Below are positions 52,270 to 63,459 of a DNA stretch of 64,000 nucleotides, piece by piece; the first letter of the stretch is position 1; each line of letters begins with the position of its first letter. The notes below the pieces were generated by a model, which was not told the DNA's origin, did no database searches, and saw only the letters and a list, made by a program, of their open reading frames with translations. The stretch lies in NCBI GenBank assembly GCA_949318235.1, contig CASGGR010000039.1, forward strand, positions 682,001-746,000, in the 5' to 3' direction. Made by a program: the position numbers and the translations under genes. This stretch comes from Ecdyonurus torrentis. Taxonomy: Eukaryota > Arthropoda > Insecta > Ephemeroptera > Heptageniidae.

Positions 52270-54730
52270 TCATGACTTGGTTTGGCTACATGATGAGTGA
52301 AAACTAAAATTGTCAATAACCCAAAAAGTATGCGTCGAAGCAAAAAAGTTCAAGACATCTTTTTTGTAGAGAATTGAAAAACCTATGTCATAAGTCAAAT
52401 TTGATGTCTGTAGCATTCTTAGTTTTTGAGAAATCATCAAAACTAGTTTTAATCGTGTAAAAAGTATGATTAAAAACATTCAATAACATTTGGTTCTTGA
52501 AATAGACACTTTGTTTCATGACTTGGTTTGGCTACATGATGAGTGAAAACTAAAGTTGTCAATAACCCAAAAAGTATGCGTCGGAGCAAAAAAGTTCAAG
52601 ATATCTTTTTTGTAGAGAATTGAAAAACCTATGTCATAAGTCAAATTTGATGTCTGTAGCATTCTTAGTTTTTGAGAAATCATCAAAACTAGTTTTAATC
52701 GTGTAAAAAGTATGATTAAAAACATTCAATAACATTTGGTTCTTGAAATAGACACTTTGTTTCATGACTTGGTTTGGCTACATGATGAGTGAAAACTAAA
52801 GTTGTCAATAACCCAAAAAGTATGCGTCGGAGCAAAAAAGTTCAAGATATCTTTTTTGTAGAGAATTGAAAAACCTATGTCATAAGTCAAATTTGATGTC
52901 TGTAGCATTCTTAGTTTTTGAGAAATCATCAAAACTAGTTTTAATCGTGTAAAAAGTATGATTAAAAACATTCAATAACATTTGGTTCTTGAAATAGACA
53001 CTTTGTTTCATGACTTGGTTTGGCTACATGATGAGTGAAAACTAAAGTTGTCAATAACCCAAAAAGTATGCGTCGGAGCAAAAAAGTTCAAGATATCTTT
53101 TTTGTAGAGAATTGAAAAACCTATGTCATAAGTCAAATTTGATGTCTGTAGCATTCTTAGTTTTTGAGAAATCATCAAAACTAGTTTTAATCGTGTAAAA
53201 AGTATGATTAAAAACATTCAATAACATTTGGTTCTTGAAATAGACACTTTGTTTCATGACTTGGTTTGGCTACATGATGAGTGAAAACTAAAGTTGTCAA
53301 TAACCCAAAAAGTATGCGTCGGAGCAAAAAAGTTCAAGATATCTTTTTTGTAGAGAATTGAAAAACCTATGTCATAAGTCAAATTTGATGTCTGTAGCAT
53401 TCTTAGTTTTTGAGAAATCATCAAAACTAGTTTTAATCGTGTAAAAAGTATGATTAAAAACATTCAATAACATTTGGTTCTTGAAATAGACACTTTGTTT
53501 CATGACTTGGTTTGGCTACATGATGAGTGAAAACTAAAGTTGTCAATAACCCAAAAAGTATGCGTCGGAGCAAAAAAGTTCAAGATATCTTTTTTGTAGA
53601 GAATTGAAAAACCTATGTCATAAGTCAAATTTGATGTCTGTAGCATTCTTAGTTTTTGAGAAATCATCAAAACTAGTTTTAATCGTGTAAAAAGTATGAT
53701 TTTTATCATTCAATAACATTTGGTTCTTGAAATAGAAACTTTCTTTCATGACTTGGTTTGGCTACATGATGAGTGAAAACTAAAATTGTCAATAACCCAA
53801 AAAGTATGCGTCGGAGCAAAAAAGTTCAAGACATCTTTTTTGTAGAGACTTGAAAAACCTATGTTATAAGTCAAATTTGATGTCTGTAGCATTCTTAGTT
53901 TTTGAGCAATCATCAAAACTAGTTTTAATCGTGTAAAAAGTATGATTTTTATCATTCAATAACATTTGGTTCTTGAAATAGAAACTTTGTTTCATGACTT
54001 GGTTTGGCTACATGATAAGTGAAAACTAAAATTGTCAATAACCCAAAAAGTATGCGTCGGAGCAAAAAAGTTTAAGACATCTTTTTTGTAGAGAATTAAA
54101 AAACCTATGTTATAAGTCAAATTTGATGTCTGTAGCATTCTTAGTTTTTGAGAAATCATCAAAACTAGTTTTAATCGTGTAAAAAGTATGATTAAAAACA
54201 TTCAATAACATTTGGTTCTTGAAATAGACACTTTGTTTCATGACTTGGTTTGGCTACATGATGAGTGAAAACTAAAGTTGTCAATAACCCAAAAAGTATG
54301 CGTCGGAGCAAAAAAGTTCAAGATATCTTTTTTGTAGAGAATTGAAAAACCTATGTCATTAGTCAAATTTGATGTCTGTAGCATTCTTAGTTTTTGAGCA
54401 ATCATCAAAACTAGTTTTAATCGTGTAAAAAGTATGATTTTTATCATTCAATAACATTTGGTTCTTGAAATAGAAACTTTGTTTCATGACTAGGTTTGGC
54501 TACATGATAAGTGAAAACTAAAATTGTCAATAACCCAAAAAGTATGCGTCGGAGCAAAAAAGTTTAAGACATCTTTTTTGTAGAGAATCAAAAAAACCTA
54601 TGTTATAAGTTAAATTTGATGTCTGTAGCATTCTTAGTTTTTGAGAAATCATCAAAACTAGTTTTAATCGTGTAAAAAGTATGATTCAAAACATTCAATA
54701 ACATTTGGTTCTTGAAATAGAAACTTTGTT
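52270..54730 (+). repeat. 10-unit cassette v-a-a-a-a-s-Y-L-n-l+
   Basis: Same unit order as 31847-34306 but with a 247-bp l+ unit and an unmarked n unit. It is the first of a series of cassettes that begin with v and end with l+ and fill the rest of the window. Confidence 0.75.
54584..54598 (+). repeat. l+ indel, sixth
   Basis: Same change, closing the cassette that starts at 52270. The corresponding l unit of the related block at 31847-34306 lacks it. Confidence 0.9.
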
Positions 54731-55580
54731 TCATGACTTGGTTTGGCTACATGATGAGTGAAAACTAAAATTGTCAATAACCCAAAAAGTATGCGTCGAA
54801 GCAAAAAAGTTCAAGACATCTTTTTTGTAGAGAATTGAAAAACCTATGTCATAAGTCAAATTTGATGTCTGTAGCATTCTTAGTTTTTGAGAAATCATCA
54901 AAACTAGTTTTAATCGTGTAAAAAGTATGATTAAAAACATTCAATAACATTTGGTTCTTGAAATAGACACTTTGTTTCATGACTTGGTTTGGCTACATGA
55001 TGAGTGAAAACTAAAGTTGTCAATAACCCAAAAAGTATGCGTCGGAGCAAAAAAGTTCAAGATATCTTTTTTGTAGAGAATTGAAAAACCTATGTCATAA
55101 GTCAAATTTGATGTCTGTAGCATTCTTAGTTTTTGAGAAATCATCAAAACTAGTTTTAATCGTGTAAAAAGTATGATTAAAAACATTCAATAACATTTGG
55201 TTCTTGAAATAGACACTTTGTTTCATGACTTGGTTTGGCTACATGATGAGTGAAAACTAAAGTTGTCAATAACCCAAAAAGTATGCGTCGGAGCAAAAAA
55301 GTTCAAGATATCTTTTTTGTAGAGAATTGAAAAACCTATGTCATAAGTCAAATTTGATGTCTGTAGCATTCTTAGTTTTTGAGAAATCATCAAAACTAGT
55401 TTTAATCGTGTAAAAAGTATGATTTTTATCATTCAATAACATTTGGTTCTTGAAATAGAAACTTTCTTTCATGACTTGGTTTGGCTACATGATGAGTGAA
55501 AACTAAAATTGTCAATAACCCAAAAAGTATGCGTCGGAGCAAAAAAGTTCAAGACATCTTTTTTGTAGAGAATTGAAAAA

Positions 55581-55605
55581 GCTTAGTTTTAAGGTTAAAT
55601 AGTAA
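55581..55605 (+). repeat. X patch, copy 1: 25 replaced bases in one unit
   Basis: Between GAATTGAAAAA and GTCTGTAGC, ordinary units have 24 bases beginning CCTATGTCATAAG. Here 25 different bases begin GCTTAGTTTTAAGG and end AATAGTAA. Sequence on both sides is normal (Y-like on the left). The patch removes the TCAAATTTGA palindrome, creates AAGCTT, and makes the unit 247 bp. It may be a remnant of a more distant subfamily, brought in by conversion or exchange. Confidence 0.85.
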
Positions 55606-56163
55606 GTCTGTAGCATTCTTAGTTTTTGAGAAATCATCAAAACTAGTTTTAATCGTGTAAAAAGTATGATTAAAAACATTCAATAACATTTGGTTCTTGA
55701 AATAGACACTTTGTTTCATGACTTGGTTTGGCTACATGATGAGTGAAAACTAAAGTTGTCAATAACCCAAAAAGTATGCGTCGGAGCAAAAAAGTTCAAG
55801 ATATCTTTTTTGTAGAGAATTGAAAAACCTATGTCATTAGTCAAATTTGATGTCTGTAGCATTCTTAGTTTTTGAGCAATCATCAAAACTAGTTTTAATC
55901 GTGTAAAAAGTATGATTTTTATCATTCAATAACATTTGGTTCTTGAAATAGAAACTTTGTTTCATGACTAGGTTTGGCTACATGATAAGTGAAAACTAAA
56001 ATTGTCAATAACCCAAAAAGTATGCGTCGGAGCAAAAAAGTTTAAGACATCTTTTTTGTAGAGAATTAAAAAACCTATGTTATAAGTTAAATTTGATGTC
56101 TGTAGCATTCTTAGTTTTTGAGAAATCATCAAAACTAGTTTTAATCGTGTAAAAAGTATGATT

Positions 56164-56199
56164 CAAAACATTCAATAACATTTGGTTCTTGAAATAGAC
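56164..56199. other. Unit-deletion junction: l joined to an s-like unit without v
   Basis: The l-type end ATTCAAAAC (C at 56164) is followed by AGACAC (C at 56199). After an l unit the link is otherwise AGAAAC leading to v. In copy 2 (61377-62114) a v unit stands between these two units. The exchange therefore fell within these 36 bases and removed exactly one unit. Confidence 0.7.
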
Positions 56200-57783
56200 A
56201 CTTTGTTTCATGACTTGGTTTGGCTACATGATGAGTGAAAACTAAAGTTGTCAATAACCCAAAAAGTATGCGTCGGAGCAAAAAAGTTCAAGATATCTTT
56301 TTTGTAGAGAATTGAAAAAACTATGTCATAAGTCAAATTTGATGTCTGTAGCATTCTTAGTTTTTGAGAAATCATCAAAACTAGTTTTAATCGTGTAAAA
56401 AGTATGATTTTTATCATTCAATAACATTTGGTTCTTGAAATAGACACTTTCTTTCATGACTTGGTTTGGCTACATGATGAGTGAAAACTAAAGTTGTCAA
56501 TAACCCAAAAAGTATGCGTCGGAGCAAAAAAGTTCAAGATATCTTTTTTGTAGAGAATTGAAAAACCTATGTCATAAGTCAAATTTGATGTCTGTAGCAT
56601 TCTTAGTTTTTGAGAAATCATCAAAACTAGTTTTAATCGTGTAAAAAGTATGAATAAAAACATTCAATAACATTTGGTTCTTGAAATAGACACTTTGTTT
56701 CATGACTTGGTTTGGCTACATGATGAGTGAAAACTAAAGTTGTCAATAACCCAAAAAGTATGCGTCGGAGCAAAAAAGTTCAAGATATCTTTTTTGTAGA
56801 GAATTGAAAAACCTATGTCATAAGTCAAATTTGATGTCTGTAGCATTCTTAGTTTTTGAGAAATCATCAAAACTAGTTTTAATCGTGTAAAAAGTATGAT
56901 TTTTATCATTCAATAACATTTGGTTCTTGAAATAGAAACTTTCTTTCATGACTTGGTTTGGCTACATGATGAGTGAAAACTAAAATTGTCAATAACCCAA
57001 AAAGTATGCGTCGGAGCAAAAAAGTTCAAGACATCTTTTTTGTAGAGACTTGAAAAACCTATGTTATAAGTCAAATTTGATGTCTGTAGCATTCTTAGTT
57101 TTTGAGCAATCATCAAAACTAGTTTTAATCGTGTAAAAAGTATGATTTTTATCATTCAATAACATTTGGTTCTTGAAATAGAAACTTTCTTTCATGACTT
57201 GGTTTGGCTACATGATGAGTGAAAACTAAAATTGTCAATAACCCAAAAAGTATGCGTCGGAGCAAAAAAGTTCAAGACATCTTTTTTGTAGAGACTTGAA
57301 AAACCTATGTTATAAGTCAAATTTGATGTCTGTAGCATTCTTAGTTTTTGAGAAATCATCAAAACTAGTTTTAATCGTGTAAAAAGTATGATTAAAAACA
57401 TTCAATAACATTTGGTTCTTGAAATAGACACTTTGTTTCATGACTTGGTTTGGCTACATGATGAGTGAAAACTAAAGTTGTCAATAACCCAAAAAGTATG
57501 CGTCGGAGCAAAAAAGTTCAAGATATCTTTTTTGTAGAGAATTGAAAAACCTATGTCATTAGTCAAATTTGATGTCTGTAGCATTCTTAGTTTTTGAGCA
57601 ATCATCAAAACTAGTTTTAATCGTGTAAAAAGTATGATTTTTATCATTCAATAACATTTGGTTCTTGAAATAGAAACTTTGTTTCATGACTAGGTTTGGC
57701 TACATGATAAGTGAAAACTAAAATTGTCAATAACCCAAAAAGTATGCGTCGGAGCAAAAAAGTTTAAGACATCTTTTTTGTAG

Positions 57784-57798
57784 AGAATCAAAAAAACC
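57784..57798 (+). repeat. l+ indel, seventh
   Basis: Same change, in X-containing block copy 1. The other l unit of that block (from 55962) is the ordinary 246-bp form. Confidence 0.9.
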
Positions 57799-58176
57799 TA
57801 TGTTATAAGTTAAATTTGATGTCTGTAGCATTCTTAGTTTTTGAGAAATCATCAAAACTAGTTTTAATCGTGTAAAAAGTATGATTCAAAACATTCAATA
57901 ACATTTGGTTCTTGAAATAGAAACTTTGTTTCATGACTTGGTTTGGCTACATGATGAGTGAAAACTAAAATTGTCAATAACCCAAAAAGTATGCGTCGAA
58001 GCAAAAAAGTTCAAGACATCTTTTTTGTAGAGAATTGAAAAACCTATGTCATAAGTCAAATTTGATGTCTGTAGCATTCTTAGTTTTTGAGAAATCATCA
58101 AAACTAGTTTTAATCGTGTAAAAAGTATGATTAAAAACATTCAATAACATTTGGTTCTTGAAATAGACACTTTGTT

Positions 58177-59899
58177 TCATGACTTGGTTTGGCTACATGA
58201 TGAGTGAAAACTAAAGTTGTCAATAACCCAAAAAGTATGCGTCGGAGCAAAAAAGTTCAAGATATCTTTTTTGTAGAGAATTGAAAAACCTATGTCATAA
58301 GTCAAATTTGATGTCTGTAGCATTCTTAGTTTTTGAGAAATCATCAAAACTAGTTTTAATCGTGTAAAAAGTATGATTAAAAACATTCAATAACATTTGG
58401 TTCTTGAAATAGACACTTTGTTTCATGACTTGGTTTGGCTACATGATGAGTGAAAACTAAAGTTGTCAATAACCCAAAAAGTATGCGTCGGAGCAAAAAA
58501 GTTCAAGATATCTTTTTTGTAGAGAATTGAAAAACCTATGTCATAAGTCAAATTTGATGTCTGTAGCATTCTTAGTTTTTGAGAAATCATCAAAACTAGT
58601 TTTAATCGTGTAAAAAGTATGATTAAAAACATTCAATAACATTTGGTTCTTGAAATAGACACTTTGTTTCATGACTTGGTTTGGCTACATGATGAGTGAA
58701 AACTAAAGTTGTCAATAACCCAAAAAGTATGCGTCGGAGCAAAAAAGTTCAAGATATCTTTTTTGTAGAGAATTGAAAAACCTATGTCATAAGTCAAATT
58801 TGATGTCTGTAGCATTCTTAGTTTTTGAGAAATCATCAAAACTAGTTTTAATCGTGTAAAAAGTATGATTTTTATCATTCAATAACATTTGGTTCTTGAA
58901 ATAGAAACTTTCTTTCATGACTTGGTTTGGCTACATGATGAGTGAAAACTAAAATTGTCAATAACCCAAAAAGTATGCGTCGGAGCAAAAAAGTTCAAGA
59001 CATCTTTTTTGTAGAGACTTGAAAAACCTATGTTATAAGTCAAATTTGATGTCTGTAGCATTCTTAGTTTTTGAGCAATCATCAAAACTAGTTTTAATCG
59101 TGTAAAAAGTATGATTTTTATCATTCAATAACATTTGGTTCTTGAAATAGAAACTTTGTTTCATGACTTGGTTTGGCTACATGATAAGTGAAAACTAAAA
59201 TTGTCAATAACCCAAAAAGTATGCGTCGGAGCAAAAAAGTTTAAGACATCTTTTTTGTAGAGAATTAAAAAACCTATGTTATAAGTCAAATTTGATGTCT
59301 GTAGCATTCTTAGTTTTTGAGAAATCATCAAAACTAGTTTTAATCGTGTAAAAAGTATGATTAAAAACATTCAATAACATTTGGTTCTTGAAATAGACAC
59401 TTTGTTTCATGACTTGGTTTGGCTACATGATGAGTGAAAACTAAAGTTGTCAATAACCCAAAAAGTATGCGTCGGAGCAAAAAAGTTCAAGATATCTTTT
59501 TTGTAGAGAATTGAAAAACCTATGTCATTAGTCAAATTTGATGTCTGTAGCATTCTTAGTTTTTGAGCAATCATCAAAACTAGTTTTAATCGTGTAAAAA
59601 GTATGATTTTTATCATTCAATAACATTTGGTTCTTGAAATAGAAACTTTGTTTCATGACTAGGTTTGGCTACATGATAAGTGAAAACTAAAATTGTCAAT
59701 AACCCAAAAAGTATGCGTCGGAGCAAAAAAGTTTAAGACATCTTTTTTGTAGAGAATCAAAAAAACCTATGTTATAAGTTAAATTTGATGTCTGTAGCAT
59801 TCTTAGTTTTTGAGAAATCATCAAAACTAGTTTTAATCGTGTAAAAAGTATGATTCAAAACATTCAATAACATTTGGTTCTTGAAATAGAAACTTTGTT
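58177..59899 (+). repeat. Plain cassette between the X blocks: a-a-s-Y-L-n-l+
   Basis: With the v unit just before it, this is an eight-unit cassette starting with v and ending with l+. It equals the 52270 cassette minus two a units. No rare marks were seen. Confidence 0.7.
59753..59767 (+). repeat. l+ indel, eighth
   Basis: Same change, closing the plain cassette between the X blocks. Confidence 0.9.
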
Positions 59900-60995
59900 T
59901 CATGACTTGGTTTGGCTACATGATGAGTGAAAACTAAAATTGTCAATAACCCAAAAAGTATGCGTCGAAGCAAAAAAGTTCAAGACATCTTTTTTGTAGA
60001 GAATTGAAAAACCTATGTCATAAGTCAAATTTGATGTCTGTAGCATTCTTAGTTTTTGAGAAATCATCAAAACTAGTTTTAATCGTGTAAAAAGTATGAT
60101 TAAAAACATTCAATAACATTTGGTTCTTGAAATAGACACTTTGTTTCATGACTTGGTTTGGCTACATGATGAGTGAAAACTAAAGTTGTCAATAACCCAA
60201 AAAGTATGCGTCGGAGCAAAAAAGTTCAAGATATCTTTTTTGTAGAGAATTGAAAAACCTATGTCATAAGTCAAATTTGATGTCTGTAGCATTCTTAGTT
60301 TTTGAGAAATCATCAAAACTAGTTTTAATCGTGTAAAAAGTATGATTAAAAACATTCAATAACATTTGGTTCTTGAAATAGACACTTTGTTTCATGACTT
60401 GGTTTGGCTACATGATGAGTGAAAACTAAAGTTGTCAATAACCCAAAAAGTATGCGTCGGAGCAAAAAAGTTCAAGATATCTTTTTTGTAGAGAATTGAA
60501 AAACCTATGTCATAAGTCAAATTTGATGTCTGTAGCATTCTTAGTTTTTGAGAAATCATCAAAACTAGTTTTAATCGTGTAAAAAGTATGATTAAAAACA
60601 TTCAATAACATTTGGTTCTTGAAATAGACACTTTGTTTCATGACTTGGTTTGGCTACATGATGAGTGAAAACTAAAGTTGTCAATAACCCAAAAAGTATG
60701 CGTCGGAGCAAAAAAGTTCAAGATATCTTTTTTGTAGAGAATTGAAAAACCTATGTCATAAGTCAAATTTGATGTCTGTAGCATTCTTAGTTTTTGAGAA
60801 ATCATCAAAACTAGTTTTAATCGTGTAAAAAGTATGATTTTTATCATTCAATAACATTTGGTTCTTGAAATAGAAACTTTCTTTCATGACTTGGTTTGGC
60901 TACATGATGAGTGAAAACTAAAATTGTCAATAACCCAAAAAGTATGCGTCGGAGCAAAAAAGTTCAAGACATCTTTTTTGTAGAGAATTGAAAAA

Positions 60996-61020
60996 GCTTA
61001 GTTTTAAGGTTAAATAGTAA
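60996..61020 (+). repeat. X patch, copy 2
   Basis: The same 25-base replacement as at 55581-55605, in the same unit context (after s, before n). It is identical by eye, so both come from a block duplication rather than two separate events. Confidence 0.85.
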
Positions 61021-63444
61021 GTCTGTAGCATTCTTAGTTTTTGAGAAATCATCAAAACTAGTTTTAATCGTGTAAAAAGTATGATTAAAAACATTCAATA
61101 ACATTTGGTTCTTGAAATAGACACTTTGTTTCATGACTTGGTTTGGCTACATGATGAGTGAAAACTAAAGTTGTCAATAACCCAAAAAGTATGCGTCGGA
61201 GCAAAAAAGTTCAAGATATCTTTTTTGTAGAGAATTGAAAAACCTATGTCATTAGTCAAATTTGATGTCTGTAGCATTCTTAGTTTTTGAGCAATCATCA
61301 AAACTAGTTTTAATCGTGTAAAAAGTATGATTTTTATCATTCAATAACATTTGGTTCTTGAAATAGAAACTTTGTTTCATGACTAGGTTTGGCTACATGA
61401 TAAGTGAAAACTAAAATTGTCAATAACCCAAAAAGTATGCGTCGGAGCAAAAAAGTTTAAGACATCTTTTTTGTAGAGAATTAAAAAACCTATGTTATAA
61501 GTTAAATTTGATGTCTGTAGCATTCTTAGTTTTTGAGAAATCATCAAAACTAGTTTTAATCGTGTAAAAAGTATGATTCAAAACATTCAATAACATTTGG
61601 TTCTTGAAATAGAAACTTTGTTTCATGACTTGGTTTGGCTACATGATGAGTGAAAACTAAAATTGTCAATAACCCAAAAAGTATGCGTCGAAGCAAAAAA
61701 GTTCAAGACATCTTTTTTGTAGAGAATTGAAAAACCTATGTCATAAGTCAAATTTGATGTCTGTAGCATTCTTAGTTTTTGAGAAATCATCAAAACTAGT
61801 TTTAATCGTGTAAAAAGTATGATTAAAAACATTCAATAACATTTGGTTCTTGAAATAGACACTTTGTTTCATGACTTGGTTTGGCTACATGATGAGTGAA
61901 AACTAAAGTTGTCAATAACCCAAAAAGTATGCGTCGGAGCAAAAAAGTTCAAGATATCTTTTTTGTAGAGAATTGAAAAAACTATGTCATAAGTCAAATT
62001 TGATGTCTGTAGCATTCTTAGTTTTTGAGAAATCATCAAAACTAGTTTTAATCGTGTAAAAAGTATGATTTTTATCATTCAATAACATTTGGTTCTTGAA
62101 ATAGACACTTTCTTTCATGACTTGGTTTGGCTACATGATGAGTGAAAACTAAAGTTGTCAATAACCCAAAAAGTATGCGTCGGAGCAAAAAAGTTCAAGA
62201 TATCTTTTTTGTAGAGAATTGAAAAACCTATGTCATAAGTCAAATTTGATGTCTGTAGCATTCTTAGTTTTTGAGAAATCATCAAAACTAGTTTTAATCG
62301 TGTAAAAAGTATGAATAAAAACATTCAATAACATTTGGTTCTTGAAATAGACACTTTGTTTCATGACTTGGTTTGGCTACATGATGAGTGAAAACTAAAG
62401 TTGTCAATAACCCAAAAAGTATGCGTCGGAGCAAAAAAGTTCAAGATATCTTTTTTGTAGAGAATTGAAAAACCTATGTCATAAGTCAAATTTGATGTCT
62501 GTAGCATTCTTAGTTTTTGAGAAATCATCAAAACTAGTTTTAATCGTGTAAAAAGTATGATTTTTATCATTCAATAACATTTGGTTCTTGAAATAGAAAC
62601 TTTCTTTCATGACTTGGTTTGGCTACATGATGAGTGAAAACTAAAATTGTCAATAACCCAAAAAGTATGCGTCGGAGCAAAAAAGTTCAAGACATCTTTT
62701 TTGTAGAGACTTGAAAAACCTATGTTATAAGTCAAATTTGATGTCTGTAGCATTCTTAGTTTTTGAGCAATCATCAAAACTAGTTTTAATCGTGTAAAAA
62801 GTATGATTTTTATCATTCAATAACATTTGGTTCTTGAAATAGAAACTTTCTTTCATGACTTGGTTTGGCTACATGATGAGTGAAAACTAAAATTGTCAAT
62901 AACCCAAAAAGTATGCGTCGGAGCAAAAAAGTTCAAGACATCTTTTTTGTAGAGACTTGAAAAACCTATGTTATAAGTCAAATTTGATGTCTGTAGCATT
63001 CTTAGTTTTTGAGAAATCATCAAAACTAGTTTTAATCGTGTAAAAAGTATGATTAAAAACATTCAATAACATTTGGTTCTTGAAATAGACACTTTGTTTC
63101 ATGACTTGGTTTGGCTACATGATGAGTGAAAACTAAAGTTGTCAATAACCCAAAAAGTATGCGTCGGAGCAAAAAAGTTCAAGATATCTTTTTTGTAGAG
63201 AATTGAAAAACCTATGTCATTAGTCAAATTTGATGTCTGTAGCATTCTTAGTTTTTGAGCAATCATCAAAACTAGTTTTAATCGTGTAAAAAGTATGATT
63301 TTTATCATTCAATAACATTTGGTTCTTGAAATAGAAACTTTGTTTCATGACTAGGTTTGGCTACATGATAAGTGAAAACTAAAATTGTCAATAACCCAAA
63401 AAGTATGCGTCGGAGCAAAAAAGTTTAAGACATCTTTTTTGTAG

Positions 63445-63459
63445 AGAATCAAAAAAACC
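63445..63459 (+). repeat. l+ indel, ninth
   Basis: Same change, in X-containing block copy 2. The other l unit of that block (from 61377) is the ordinary form, as in copy 1. Confidence 0.9.

Larger units (their letters stand above)
47594..52515 (+). repeat. 20-unit block, copy 2 (offset 5660 bp)
   Basis: Matches 41934-46855, including the rare TAGTATTTG base (51685). The one unit that differs in class is 49562-49807. The three units between the copies (46856-47593) are c-like, d, and a with GAGTAAAAAC, the same run that precedes the a-s-y-l-v series at 38735. So copy 2 plus its left flank also resembles 38243-41933. Confidence 0.8.
54731..58176 (+). repeat. X-containing block, copy 1
   Basis: Order v, a, s, X, n, l, s with GAAAAAACTATG (56320), h, s, Y, Z, n, l+, v. 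The same rare unit series recurs at 59900-63837. This copy lacks two units present there: one a unit before s, and the v unit after the 246-bp l. Confidence 0.75.
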
